Position numbers and translations under genes: made by a program
Assembly (NCBI GenBank): GCA_016946835.1
Contig: JACVTC010000108.1
Span: 15,001 to 77,000, forward strand
Source: Neocallimastix lanati (nom. inval.)
Lineage: Eukaryota; Neocallimastigomycota; Neocallimastigomycetes; Neocallimastigales; Neocallimastigaceae
Length of the DNA: 62,000 nucleotides
Reading direction: 5' to 3'
Shown here: in pieces, positions 34,211-47,329 of the stretch
Layout of the letters: every line of letters begins with the position of its first letter
Numbering within the stretch: the first letter of the stretch is position 1
Notes under the pieces: model-generated
The model's input: the letters and a program-made list of their open reading frames with translations, nothing else
Told to the model about the DNA's origin: nothing
The model's database searches: none

Positions 34211-37200
34211 ACAATGGACTTCAACAGAAGTCCAATATAATAAAAAACACAAGAATTCTTCATTATAATTTTCCTACATTTAATAATGTAGTAAATAAAA
34301 AATTACCTTCAACTTTCCTTTTATTTGATACATATATTCCAACAACATTTTCAAATAATATAAAAAATATTAAAAATGATAATAATAAATTAAAAACTGA
34401 ATCGATGTTAGATTCAGGCTCCTTCTGTAATTTTATTACAGAAGAATTAGTAAAAACATTAAAATTGAAAAAATATAATTTAAAATCAAAAATTTTAGTC
34501 AAAGGTATTTCTGGTGATACAACCCAGATAAAGAATTATGTTTGGCTAAAATTTCAAATCAAAATTAATGAAAATAAAAGAGTTTATTTTAAAAATTTCA
34601 GAGAAAAATTTTTAATTTCGAATTGTATCCCAACAAAACTACTTTTTGGAAACCAATTATGAGGAAGTTTAATATTCATTATGACTATGATAAAAACTTC
34701 CTATATTCTTATTTAAATTCTCACTTTTATAACAAAATTAATAAAAATACTAATAAAAATCCACAATATTATTCTCGGTTTAATTCAGTGATAAAAAGAT
34801 TTTTAAAAAATTATTTTTTAAAACATAAATTCATAAAAAAATTTAATTATACAAAAAATTCAAAAAATTTCAACAATTTTAATCAAAATAAATTAAATTT
34901 TAAACTTAATAAATATAAAAAATTTCTTCATAAAAAATTTAATTTTTTAACCAATAAAATATTTTTTAAATTAAAAAACAATCACCAAAATAAAAAATAT
35001 AAAATTAATAATAAATTTAACTATAATTATTTAATTTATTCATTTTTAACAAATAAAGAAAATTATGAAGAAGATATTGAAGATATAAAAATTGAAAATA
35101 TTCCGCTTCAATATCGAGATTTGGCTGTTGTATTTAGTAAGAAAGAAGCAGATAAACTACCGCCACATCGTTTAACTGACTGTAAAATAGTTTTAGAAAA
35201 GGATGCTTCTCTTCATTACGGACCTATTTACCCATTATCTGAAGAAGAAAATAAAGTTTTAAAAGAATATATAGAAGAAAATTTAAAGAAGGGATTTATT
35301 AGACCTTCTGAATCTCCAGCTGGTTATCCTGTCTTATTTCAAAAAAAGAAAGATGGTTCTTTAAGATTGTGTGTGGATTACAAAAAGTTAAACGCTGTTA
35401 CCATTAGAAATTCATATCCTCTTCCACTTATTAATGATATCATTGAAAAGGTTAAAGGTGCAAAATATTTCACAAAATTAGATCTAAGATCTGCCTATAA
35501 CCTAATTCGTATAAAAGAGGGGGATGAATATAAAACAGCTTTTCGAACTAAATATGGTCATTACGAATATCTCGTAATGCCTTTTGGGTTGAAAAATGCC
35601 CCAGCCACTTTTCAATCATTTATTAATTCTGTACTCAGACCTTATTTGGAAAAAAGTGTTATTTTATATTTGGATGATATTTTAATTTATTCCGAGGATT
35701 TGGAAGAACATCACAAACAAGTAAGAAGTGTATTACAAACTTTAATTAATAATAATTTATACGCAAAATTAGAAAAATGTGAATTCGATAAAGAAAAAGT
35801 TGAATTCCTAGGTTACATTTTATCTGGTGATGGTGTATCTACTGACCCAAAGAAAATTAAATCTATAGAAGAGTGGCCAACTCCGAAAAATATTAAAGAA
35901 GTACAACGATTTTTAGGCTTATGTAATTACTATAGGAGATTTGTAAAAAATTTTGCAAAAATAGCTAAGCCTCTCCATAATTTAACAAGAAAAAATACAA
36001 AATTTATTTGGGATACAAATTGTGGAAATTCATTTAAATTATTAAAAAGTAAATTAACTACTTCTCCAGTACTGCATCACCCAGATGTAACTAAACCATT
36101 CATAGTAGAATGTGATGCAAGTAACTATGCTATAGGTGCTGTTTTATCTCAGAAAGATGAAAATAATAAATTACATCCTGTTGCTTACTTTTCAAGAAGT
36201 TTACAAGGCTCCGAAATAAATTATACCATTACAGAAAAAGAGTTATTAGCTATTAGAGATTCTTTCTTAACTTGGCGACATCTTTTACTTGGTGCAAAAC
36301 ATAAAATTACTGTCTATACTGACCATAGAAATTTAATCTATACTTTAGGAGGAAAAGTTGGTAATCAAAGACAGCATAGATGGCACTTATTCTTTCAGGA
36401 ATATAATTTCCAACTTATATATAGACAAGGAACAAAAAATGGGAAACCAGATAGTCTTTCAAGAAGACCTGACTATATGAAGAATAACGAAGATATTAAA
36501 CCAGAAAATATATTAGATATTAAAAATGTAAAAGAAGTTCCCTGTTTTATAGGAATTATGAGTAATTTACTAGAAAAAATTATTGATGCTATTAAAGAAG
36601 ATGCTACTGCTGAAAATATTAAATTATACTTTAGTGAAAACAATGTTAAAAATAATTATGCTTATAAACCATTTAGGAAAATGGAAAGATTTAAAATAAA
36701 AGATAATATTATATTATATAACAATTTAATTTATATTCCTGAATCACTTAGATTAGAAATTTTAGAAAAATATCATGAAAAACCCACTTCTGGACATCTT
36801 GGTATAAGAAGAACTTTAGAACTAATTACAAGAAACTTTTGGTGGTCAAAAATACATGAAGATGTTACAAGTTATGTTAATTCTTGTGAATGTTGTGCAA
36901 GAAACAAGGTTAATAGACATAGGAAATATGGTCTTTTACAACCTTTAGATACTCCTGATAGACCTTGGAAGTCTATCGAAATTGATTTCCTATGTGGTCT
37001 TCCTTATTCTAAAGGATACACCGTTATTATGGTAGTTGTTGATCGTTTCTCTAAGATGATACATTTAATTCCATTTAAACAAATACCTGATGCCAAACAA
37101 ACTGCCAAAGCTTTCATTACAAATATATTTAAACTATACGGATTGTCTTGTGATATGTATATAGATAGAGGATCTCAATTTACAAGTGCTCTTTGGAAAG

Positions 37201-38036
37201 AAGTAATGGAATATTTAAACATTAAATCAAAAATCGCTACAACTGACCATCATGAAACAGTTGGTCAAGTTGAAAGATGTAATTCTTTTATTGAACAATA
37301 TTTAAGAGCATACTCAAGATCATATTATCATGATGATTGGATTGAATGGATTCACCTTGCTGAATTTGTTTATAATAACTCCATTAATGAATCTACAAAA
37401 GAAACACCCTTCTTTATTAATTATGGGTTTCATCCATCTATGGATGAATTTTTCTTATTACCTGATATTGATACTAATAATAAAATTATTAAGGACTTAA
37501 GTATGAACTTTAATCATATTAAAGATGTTTTATTAAGGTCAAAAGAACTATATAAAATACACGCAGATAAAAAGAGAATGCCACCTCCAATATTTAAAGA
37601 AAATGATTTAGTTTGGATACAAGCTCCTCCATCACTAAATATCGAAGATAGTTCAAAGTTAGCTCCTTGTAAATATGGACCATATAAAGTAATAGATGTT
37701 CTGAATAATCATAATTATAAAATAGATATTAAAAGGTCACCTTTTCCAAAACATCATCCTATATTCCATGTTTCGGAGTTAGAACCTTTTATTCCAACAC
37801 CTCAAAAGTTTTTAAAAAGAAGAACTCATGATGAATCTGTTAATGATATAATCGAAATCTCAGGATTTAGAACTAATTATAAAAAGAATCAATATGAATA
37901 CAGAATCAGGTATAAATATAGAACTGCTTACAATTGGGTTCCTTCAGACGAAGTTGAAAATAACCCCCGAAATCAAAATATTTATTTACAATATTTACAA
38001 AATGGAAGGAAGCCTATTTCAATAGTTTATAACTAA
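34207..38036 (+). pseudogene. Pol of element C: protease, RT, RNase H, integrase, chromodomain-like tail (one frameshift)
   Basis: The first part (frame open to 34662) holds the protease (MLDSGSFCNFITEEL). A shift of frame within 34623-34662 then leads into a 1137-codon frame. This has RT (LPPHRLTDCKIVL, GFIRPSESPAGYPVLF, LRLCVDYKKLN, catalytic YLDD), RNase H (VECDASNYAIG, EKELLAIRDSF, YTDHRNL, DSLSRRPDY), the integrase zinc domain (HEKPTSGHLG ... CECCARNK) and core (IDFLCGLP, IDRGSQFTSALW, TVGQVERCNSFIEQY). The C-terminus after HPIFHVSELEPF has a sequence spaced like a weak chromodomain (YEYRIRYKY, NWVP). No good slippery heptamer is visible at the protease/RT join, so a single-base indel is likelier than programming. 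All other catalytic motifs are present. Confidence 0.8.
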
Positions 38037-38638
38037 AATGATAATAATAATAATAATATTATTATAAAAAAAAAAAAAAAAATTGGAAATTTTGTTTTTT
38101 ATTATTATTAATTTGTTTTTAAATTTTATTTTATTATTATCAATTTTTCAGTCAAATTTCAATTTCAAAATTTCGAAATTTTCAAAATTTTCAAAATTCA
38201 AAAACATAGCTATGTTACACTTACAACTATCAATTTATAATCCAATTTTATTCATAAATTCATTAATTATTATAATTTTCAATTTTTTTAAAGTTAATGC
38301 ATAAAATTAAAAAGTTAATTGAAATTAAAATTTCAAAATTTCAATTTCAAAAATTTTTAATCAAAAACATTTAAAAATGGTACCATCATATTCTTAAACA
38401 TCAATTTTTATAACAAAATTTTAATCTTATTAAATTTTAGAAATTTCAAAATTTCAATGAAATGGTCACTTATAAAGAGTTTCCTTTTAAAATTTAAAAG
38501 GACTCAAGTGGCCTTCCTCCTTTATAAATTAAAAAATTTTTTTAATTTAAGAAATTTCAAAAAAATTTTAACAAAAAATTTAGTCCTCCTTATCGTTACA
38601 CAAAAATCGTCTTGAATCCGATTTTTATAGGAGGGCAT
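38037..38638 (+). other. C-element 3' non-coding region and purine tract
   Basis: No gene. It contains repeated AAATTTCAAAATTTC-like words, a TCCTTTTAAA/TTTAAAAGGA inverted repeat near 38480-38502 and ends with the purine-rich ATAGGAGGGCAT directly before the 3' LTR, the expected plus-strand primer. Confidence 0.6.
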
Positions 38639-39323
38639 TGTTGAAATTATAACTGAATTGAAATCTCAATTTCAGTTATTCACATTTCAATATACATTTA
38701 ATTAATAATTAATATAAATTATTATTTAATATTTAAAGAATTATCTTAGGCCTAATAATTCTGAAAATATTAATAAATAAGATTTATATTAATAATTTCA
38801 ATTATTTACATATGACGTCACATGTATTTATTTATATTATGTTTATATATATGTTTATATCATATATATTAATTACTATTTTTAATTATTCAAATTAATT
38901 ATACAAATTAAATTTATTTAATATTAAATATTTTAACCATATCGATATTGTTATTATTTTAATATTTTATTAATATTCATTTTACTATATTATTATTATC
39001 TTATAATTAAATACTATTATTATGTAACTTACAAAGTATAAAAGAAAGATGTAAAAATCTATCTTTTATGTTCTTTGTAAGGTTATTGTATTTACAATAA
39101 TTATATACTAATAATTCAATAAATAAATATTTTCATAAATCCTTCAAAGAAATTATTATTTAAAATATTCTTAGATATTAAGTGTTTAAATAACTTAACT
39201 ATTTATCTTATATTATTTTTATATTATTATTAATTAATTATTGTTGGATTATTAATATATAATTCAACATATTAACCTAGTAACGTTATTAGTCATAAAA
39301 CTATTTATACCTTAATTTTAACA
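38639..39323 (+). repeat. C-element 3' LTR, 685 bp
   Basis: TGTTGAAATT...TTTTAACA, nearly identical to 32423-33102 with a few small differences. ATTAA follows. Unit K resumes at 39329 and ends at 39374 with GACACCCCGTATCA. Confidence 0.9.
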
Positions 39324-39378
39324 ATTAAGAGTATTTAATAGGAAATACAAGGTATTTAGTGACACCCCGTATCAATAA

Positions 39379-40205
39379 TGTTATGGTTCGGGTTTTATTA
39401 GAATTTTATTTAATTATTTATTTTTAATATTTTTCTGTCTACATTTTAACTATTGAAAAACTTCACTTATTTATACTTTTTGAAAAAAAATAAATATGTA
39501 AAGCCTTTCTACATTTTATTATCATATTTAAAAAAAAATATTTACTATTACTAATTACTTAAAATTTTATATTAATTTAAATTAACTAATTCATAAGTAT
39601 TTTTATTTTAATAAATTTTGTTTATATAATTTTATGTTATTTTTCATATACTAAAACTAAATTATTTAATATATACGAAAAGTAACAAACAAAATTTAAA
39701 AAGATTTTACAGAAAAATAAAGTTATTTTAATCAAGAATGTTAATATAATATTCTTATATTTTATATAAAATAAATTTAAAAACTATAATATATTTAATA
39801 TTTATTATTAATCAATTAAGATTTGATTTTATTTGTGGGGAATAAAAAATATTAAATAATCAATTTAAAAATAAAATAAAATACTAAAAAGAATACAAGT
39901 TTAATATTGATACAATATAATAATAATATAATAATATATTTGAAAATAAAAATAAAATATTAATATTGATAATAAACACTTTAATAAAATAATAAAATTT
40001 AAGGTTAAATTATAGATATTGATATAAAAATATAGAATTATTGATAATATTTTAGAAACTTTTAATAAAAATAAAAAAAATATATTTAGAAAATATTTTA
40101 GTATAGAAAATATAGTAAAGTAATATTAAGTAAAGAATAATATAATGGATTCTAAAGTAAGTTGAAATTCTAATTAATAATCCATTATATGTTCGTTCTT
40201 TACCA
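39379..40205. repeat. Solo-LTR-like unit Z
   Basis: Begins TGTTATGGTTCGGG after ATAA (39375-39378) and ends TTCTTTACCA. With X'' removed, the following bases are ATAA again, giving a 4-bp duplication and a gap of 14 bp to tRNA-Ala 2 once all later insertions are removed. AT-rich with no reading frame. Confidence 0.4.
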
Positions 40206-40208
40206 ATA

Positions 40209-41111
40209 TGTAAAGAATTAAATTTAAACTTAATTAAATTTAATTCTTTTCTACAATTAATACTAATATTAATCGAGAAATTAAAAAAAAAAGAAAATAC
40301 TTAACGAAACTTAAAATAGGGTAGGAGTTTATTATAAGAGATTAGTTCAAATAAAATTTTTATTAAAATATTTTTTATTAAAAATAATCTTTATTAAGAT
40401 TTTTGTTATTTTTAAAAAATTAAAAATTTATTTTGTTTATTATTATAATTATATTCTTATAATAATAACTCTTGATTTTCAAAATAAAGAAAATCAAGAA
40501 TTATTTATAGTAAAGTTCCAAATCTTAATGAATAACTTTTTAGGAAAAGATTTGGGAGAAAAACCTAAAAAGTTTAATGATCAATTATTAATAAAATTGA
40601 TCATATGTTAATTGAATAAAAACCGATATTTTCCAATCGGAAAACTTCAATTAACATTTGTTTTATTTAAACAATGTCAATTATACATGACATTGTTTTA
40701 TTTTAATTAATTTTTTAAATATTAATTATTCTTTTTTCATTTGATTTGTTACATTATGATTTTTAATATAATTTTATAATTATTTCTAAATTATAATTCT
40801 ATAATTTATATTAGATTTGTTTAAAATTATATTAATGTAACAATTATTTAAATTAAAACTTAACATTTAATTATCAAATGAATTTTAACAAATATAAAAA
40901 ATATTAATGTTTAATTATTTTAATATTATTAATTAATACAATGATAAAGAATAATAATTTTACAATATTAATTTTAAATTATTAATAATAATTTTATATT
41001 AAAAATATTTTATAATAAAGTTAATAAATTTTATTAAATAAATATTATTTTATTTAATAAAGATTAATAATTATATTTTATTTTAATAAAAATTAATTAT
41101 TATTCTTTACA
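40209..41111 (-). repeat. Diverged X-type solo LTR X''
   Basis: Plus reading TGTAAAGAATT...TTCTTTACA, with the ATAATAACTCTTGATTTTC block near 40466 in the same orientation as X1. Target duplication CAATA at 40204-40208 and 41112-41116. With later insertions removed its end is 16 bp from tRNA-Ala 2. Confidence 0.65.
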
Positions 41112-41116
41112 CAATA

Positions 41117-42121
41117 TGTAATAATTCTATTAAGAACTAACTCAAAATAGAATTATTAACTACAACTTAACGACTAATTCATTAAGTTGAGAAAATAAAA
41201 TAAAATAATAATTTTTTTTTACCTTTAGAGTAGAGTTTATTATAAAATTAATTATAATAATAACACAAAAAGTAAGAGAAGAATTGTTTGTATAAATTGA
41301 TTTTAAAAATATGTTTTTGAATAAAATATTTTTATTAATTTATTAAAGTTAAAAATATAAAATTATTACTATTATAACTATGTTTTTTATAATAATAACT
41401 CTTGATTTCTCAAAGAGAACTCAAGAGCCTTATTTATATTTTTTATGAAAATAAGGTTAAATAAGAAAGGGTTTTCTAATCTTAACAAATCTCTTATCTA
41501 GGAAAAGATTAGATAGAAAAACCTAGATAAGTTTTCGATCGATATTCTATCCATATCGATCATCGCATTAATTAAGTAAAACCGATTACTTCTAAAAAGT
41601 AATTGGAAAAAATCTTAATTAACCGATTTTCCAATCTAATGATCGAAAATAAAAGAATAAAATAATATAAGATATTTCGATCATATAATTTATCCTTATA
41701 TTAAAAATATAAAATTAAATAGTTAATAAAATACAGAATACATTATAAAATACAGAATACATTATAAAATACAGAATACATTATAAAATACAGAATACAT
41801 TATAAAATACAGAATACATTATAAAATACAGAATACATTATAAAATACAGAATACATTATAAAATACAGAATACATTATAAAATACAGAATACATTATAA
41901 AATACAGAATACATTATAAAATACAGAATAAAATACAATACAAAATACATTAGTTACAGTAGAGAATTTAGCATATTGTAAATATATTATTTAAAATTAA
42001 TTAAATAAATTTTGTTAAATTAATGAATATTTAAAATTAAATTAAATAATTTAATAAATATTATATGTAATTAAATAAAGTTATAGTTATAATAACTTAA
42101 CTAAGAAAATATAATTATTTG
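41117..42121 (-). repeat. X-family LTR X5 with expanded 19-bp tandem repeat
   Basis: Plus reading TGTAATAATTC..., bounded on the left by CAATA. It lacks the outermost 20-30 bases at its right end, where it meets X6 head to head. About ten copies of a 19-bp unit (CAGAATACATTATAAAATA) fill roughly 41733-41930; other X LTRs have two or three copies. Confidence 0.65.
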
Positions 42122-42154
42122 CTAACAAATAATTATATTTTCTTAGTTAGGTTA
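42093..42154. repeat. Palindrome at the X5/X6 junction
   Basis: 29-bp arms (42093-42121 and 42126-42154) with one mismatch and a 4-base centre CTAA. The inverted homology continues outward for most of 1 kb in each LTR. Both LTRs have lost the same terminal bases, as expected if a longer palindrome was trimmed at its centre. Confidence 0.8.
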
Positions 42155-43838
42155 TAATTAATATAACTTTTATTTAACTCATATTTCATTTATACAATTA
42201 ATTATAATTAATAATTTATTTAATTATATATTAAAATTTTATTTAGTTTAATATTAAAAATTTATTTAATCAAATAATTTTTATACATTTAAAATAATAT
42301 TAAATTTATTTAATTATTCACTTAATTATTAAATTTATTAGTTTTAGTTTTCTCTCACTTATTAAATCATAAACTAAAACACTATTCTGTATTTTATCAT
42401 GTATTCTGTATTCTATCATGTATTCTGTATTGTATTAATCATGTATTTTATTATTAATGTATTGTTTTATATTTTTTATGTAAAGTTCTATAAAATAGAA
42501 CTAAATAGATTAAATTTTAAATTTTATGATCGAAATAATTTTCATTATTTTATTCTTTTATTTTCGATCATTATATTAGATTAAGTAATCGGTTAATTAA
42601 GGTTTTTCCAATTACTTCTTAAAAGTAATCGGTTTTACTTAATTAACGCGATGATCGATATGGATAGAATATCGATCACAAAACTTATCTAGGTTTTTCT
42701 TCTAGTCTTTTCCTAGATAAGAGATTTGTTAAGATTAGAACCCCTTTTGATTTTAACCTTATTTTGACAAAAAAGTATAAATAAGGCTCTTGAGTTCTCT
42801 TTGAGAAATCAAGAGTTATTATTATAACAATTATAATATAATAATAATGACAATAAGTTTTAACATTTAAAATTTTTAATAAATAATAAAACAAATTATT
42901 TTAATAAAACAAATTTTATAATTAAAACTTTTCCTTATCAATTTTAGTGTTTCGTCTATTATAATTCGTTATAATAAACTCGATAATTAGAAAGAACCAT
43001 AGGTAAGTATGATTCTTTTCTAAACCTTTAATATTAGCAGTTAGAGCTAATATTTGTTAAAAAGTAAACAGGTTGAATTTAACGAGGAATCAGGTTGATA
43101 TATCTATATAATATAACTATATAGATATAAGTAAATTACTAAAATAAAAGAGTTATAAAGTTAAATTTGTTAATTTAACACTTAATTAAAACTAATAATT
43201 GGTTTGATATGATAAAAATTTTTATTTATTAATAAAAATATATAGTTATATTATAATAAGTTAACTATAACCTTACAAAGGACAAAAAGATAAATTTGAA
43301 TTTTCTTTTTATACTTTGTAGGTTTGAGAATATTGATAATAATAATATAAAGTTGATAATAATAATATTTAGTATAAGAATATGTTTAATATAAATAAAT
43401 TATATTTTTTAATCTAATATATTAGCTAATATATATAATATAATATTAAATTTAAATATTTAATATAGTAATTAATAATTAATAATTAATTAAATCAATA
43501 TAACATAAATTAATACATAAACATTAATTTATGAATCAAGGATGACATGACCAAATGATTCATGTTAATAAATATTTTATTTATTAATAATTTTTAAGTT
43601 TAATATGATATCATTAGAATCAGTAGGCCTAAGCTGGTCCTAAGATGATCAAATAACTTATAATATTATAAAATAAATAAAATTTAAAGAATAATTAATG
43701 AATTATAAATTTTTATTAATTATTTTGTTTTTAATAATTTTAATTGAAATTAATTGAAATTGAAATTTAATTCAGTTGTAATTTCGACAATATTAATGAT
43801 TAATAATTTAATTATAATTTTTTAATTAAATTATTACA
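42122..43838 (+). repeat. X-family LTR X6, split by a C-type solo LTR
   Basis: Very similar to the LTRs of A, ending AATTATTACA and followed by CAATA (43839-43843), so X5 and X6 share CAATA at their outer edges. With E removed, the end is 16 bp from tRNA-Ala 2. Small frames at 42399-42584 and 42685-42894 are LTR sequence, not genes. It is interrupted at 43055-43789. Confidence 0.75.
43055..43789 (-). repeat. C-type solo LTR nested in X6, 735 bp
   Basis: Minus reading TGTCGAAATTACAACTGAAT..., a diverged relative of the C LTR, bounded by the duplication ATATT (43050-43054, 43790-43794). Removing it restores the X sequence GCTAATATTAATGATT. Confidence 0.75.
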
Positions 43839-43843
43839 CAATA

Positions 43844-44401
43844 TGGTACGTAATTTTTATATATTGTACCTTTTATATGATTTGGGGAAAGCAAGTTGTA
43901 AAATTATAAAATAATATATTCTAATAAAAGAAATAAATAAAAAATTATAACACAAAATTAATAATAAATTTTTAATAAATAATAATGTGTTACTTTTAAG
44001 TCTTTATTTTATTTATAAATTTTGTTCTTTAAATAAGTACATATAATTTTATTATAATTTTATTATATCTTTAAATTTATATTTTAATAATAATATTAAC
44101 CAAAATATCCTAAATATTTATTCACCCGAATAAATATTTTATAATTCCTATTCTAACTATTATATTCTTTAAAGATATTAAATTATTAAGTTCCTCTTTG
44201 TTAATATTTTATCTTTCACTTATTTTTATACTATAATTTATCTTAATTCTTATTGGTTATCTATTAATTAAAATTATTTTTATTAATATTATATTTCTAT
44301 ATACTAATTAAACCTTATACCTATTATAATAAAATAACTAAAGAATTATTTATTTTCTTATATTTTTAATAATTTATTCTATTTTAGTGAGTAACGTACC
44401 A
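43844..44401 (-). repeat. E-element 3' LTR, 558 bp
   Basis: TGGTACGTAA...GTAACGTACCA with 7-bp inverted ends, same length as and apparently identical to 55840-56397. The 4-bp duplication AATA lies at 43840-43843 and 56398-56401. On the minus strand the purine tract AAAGTGGGGGCGTCT abuts it. Confidence 0.9.
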
Positions 44402-44508
44402 AGACGCCCCCACTTTGTCTAGACTTCGTCCCTTGAAGTCGTGATTTATGGATATAATGAATAAAAATTTTTATAAAAATTAAAAAAAATATTATTATAT
44501 TCTTTAAA

Positions 44509-44540
<32 letters not shown>

Positions 44541-44630
44541 ATATATATACAATTTCATACAATAATGTACATGTATACATTACATATATGTAATTTTATA
44601 CTATATTGTATATGCATATATATATATATA

Positions 44631-44667
<37 letters not shown>

Positions 44668-45269
44668 GTAAGTAAATTGTAAAATTATGTTATATTGTTT
44701 ATAAAATTTTATAAAATTATATACTTGTTTACTAATTTAAAATTTAATTTATATATATTCTGTCTATATATCTTTGTATATTTTAATATTATATTTTACT
44801 ATTCTATTTTACTGTTCTATTTTACTATTCTATTTTACTATTCTATTTTACTATTCTATTTTACTATTCTATTTTACTATTCTATTTTACTATTCTATTT
44901 TACTATTCTATTTTACTATTCTATTTTACTGTTCTATTTTACTATTCTATTTTACTATTCTATTTTTACTATTCTATTTACTATTCTATTTTACTATTCT
45001 ATTTTACTATTCTATTTTACTATTATATTTTACTATTCTATTTTACTATTATATTTTACTATTATATTTAACTATTATATTTTACTATTATTTTTTTTAC
45101 TATTATATTTTACTATTATATTTTACTATTATAATCTATTATTATATTTTTATTATATTTTATTATTTATATCTAATAAAAGAAATTACTGGATTAGAAA
45201 TGTGAATTAATTTATTAAACTTTTCAACAATAGCTAAATGTTTATTTTTGTAAGTTGAAATTCAAACGC

Positions 45270-45303
<34 letters not shown>

Positions 45304-45401
45304 TCGTTATCTATATTCTGAAAATTATATAATTGTATTATTTATCTATCTCTATAATTTTTTTTTTAAAGCGTGTTATTGTCAGGAAGTTATAGGTTGT
45401 A
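44402..45401 (-). other. E-element 3' non-coding region with 13-bp tandem repeat
   Basis: The purine tract and a GACTTCAAGGGACGAAGTC motif shared with B open the region. Several poly(T) runs follow, then about 350 bp of a 13-bp repeat TTTTACTATTCTA (about 44800-45150). The open frames through it are repeat translations. No integrase remnant is seen. Confidence 0.6.
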
Positions 45402-45408
45402 TTAAAAT

Positions 45409-45450
<42 letters not shown>

Positions 45451-47285
45451 ATAAAAACCATATTTATTTTATATATATTATTTTTTAATTTATAATTGAT
45501 AATAAATATTAATAAATAAAAAAAAATTCTTATGTAAATATTATTATTATTATTATTATTATTATTATCACTTATACTATTATCACTATTATCAACTTCA
45601 TTATTATTGTTATATATAATATTTATTGTTTCTTTAGGTTTATCAGAAGTTTCCAATCTAGACAGGGCATCAGCTATGACATTCTTCCTCCCCTCTTGAT
45701 ATTCGACTTTAACATTCAAGATAGATTTAGCATTTGGAATTAAATTAATTCTATGTGGTAATAATTTAGAAGTTCCAAGGTCATCAGTCTTCACAGCTAA
45801 TATGTCTTTAAAAATTTCGAATAGCTTTTTTATAGAGTTCTTATGTTCACTAGGTACAGCATTAATAATATCATTTATTAGATTTTCTTTAACATTAATA
45901 GTTTGTTCTAATTGTTTATCTTTATTCTGAATAACTATAGTAAGTAGTAAGGGTGTAGATGCATTTTTGTTTTCTTTATTAATTTCTTCTCCTGAGTCAA
46001 TTGGATTTTTCAGATTAATATCGTAGTAAAGGTCAGCTAATTTCTTGTAAGTATTATCTTCATTAATATAATATAATGAGTCATTAACTAGGTTAATATC
46101 AAACCTATTTTTCTTTAATGAATCAACTCCAATTAGAATGTCGAAAAGGTCATCTTTTTCAATTACTCTAAAATAATCTTGGAAAGTCTTGTCTCCTATA
46201 GTTATTTCTAGCTCATATATTTCGGATTCAATCGTCGAGTTTGAACAAGCTTGAAAAATAGTTTCTGAGATTCTTCCTATGGCAGGTTTGTTTATATTAT
46301 ATTTTTCTAAAGCAGAACTCGTAATAGCATTAACACTAGCGCAAGTATCTAAAAATATCTCACAATTGGTATTTTCAACTTTTCCTTTTACTTTAATTAT
46401 TTTAAATTTATTAACTATTGTCATCACATTATTAATAGCATTACTTTTAGGAGTAAGCTTCAAAGCTTTACTAAATGCTGTTCTGAATTTTGGGAATAGA
46501 TCAAGTAAGTATCCTAATTTAGTAATGACTTCAGTAGATGCAACTTCTTTTAATAGATCTTGTATTAAATAATCATCAAATTGATCTATTAATTTAATAT
46601 GTTTTTCATTAGATTCTTTGTTGTTACTTAATGAAGGTGGAGATTTCTTTGCATTTTCAATAATATCTTTAATTTTTTCTTCATAATTGTTTCTTTTACT
46701 CGTTCTAATATTCTTCTCGGCTATAATTGAAGGATCTAAGTACTCCAATTTTTCGGTTTGATTACTATTAGAGGTAGTTTTATTATTTTTATCTACAGTA
46801 GTATTCTTATCTACTGTATTTGTAGACTTATTTTTATTAATTCCATTATTTGGTATACCATCTTCAATATCATCTTTAATCATAATTACATCTTCAATTG
46901 GTAAAGTATTAGTTTCCATATTTTGATCCTTTTGGTTATGCACCTTTTTTTCTTCATCAAGACAAGCATCATATTTGTTGTTATGTCTCATAGCCGCTGT
47001 TTGAATCGGCGTCGGATTATTCTTTAATGTATCATTGGATTTCTCTTTATTATAAGGAATGGAACTTACGTTTTTTTCTTTTTGTTTTCTGACAGCTGGT
47101 GCAAGAACTTCAATTGGTTTATTAATATGTAAAGGTTGATAATTTGATATTGATTTATTATGGTTATTCATATTATTATTATTAATATATTTATTATTAA
47201 TATTGTTACTATTATTATTAATATTGTTACTATTATTATTAATATTTCTATTATGATGATAACAATTATTAGCATTGTCTTCCAT
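45402..47285 (-). CDS. Protease-containing Pol remnant of E with RT and integrase deleted in frame
   Basis: An intact 627-codon frame starting MEDNANN. It has an asparagine-rich start, a conserved block PIQTAAMRH, and a retropepsin-like protease region (CEIFLDTCASVNAI, FDILIGVDSL) very close to B. At about 45724 (LLPHRINLIPNAK then SILNVKVEYQ) it jumps from just before RT to the last residues of RNase H (VIADALSRLE), deleting the RT palm and most of RNase H while keeping the frame. After that it runs into Asn- and Lys-rich repeat sequence and stops; integrase is absent. The frame is reached from gag by the slippery site at 47330-47336. Product, if made: Gag-protease only. The element would need RT and integrase from another copy. 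Confidence 0.75.
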
Positions 47286-47329
47286 GTGGTTGGTTTGTTT
47301 ACTGGAAGTTATCCTTCTCCCATTTAGTG

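Noticed and set aside
34623-34662. Second programmed frameshift between protease and RT of C
   Set aside because: No X XXY YYZ heptamer in the correct phase is present in the overlap, and the shift falls within the protease C-terminal part, so a single-base indel is more likely.
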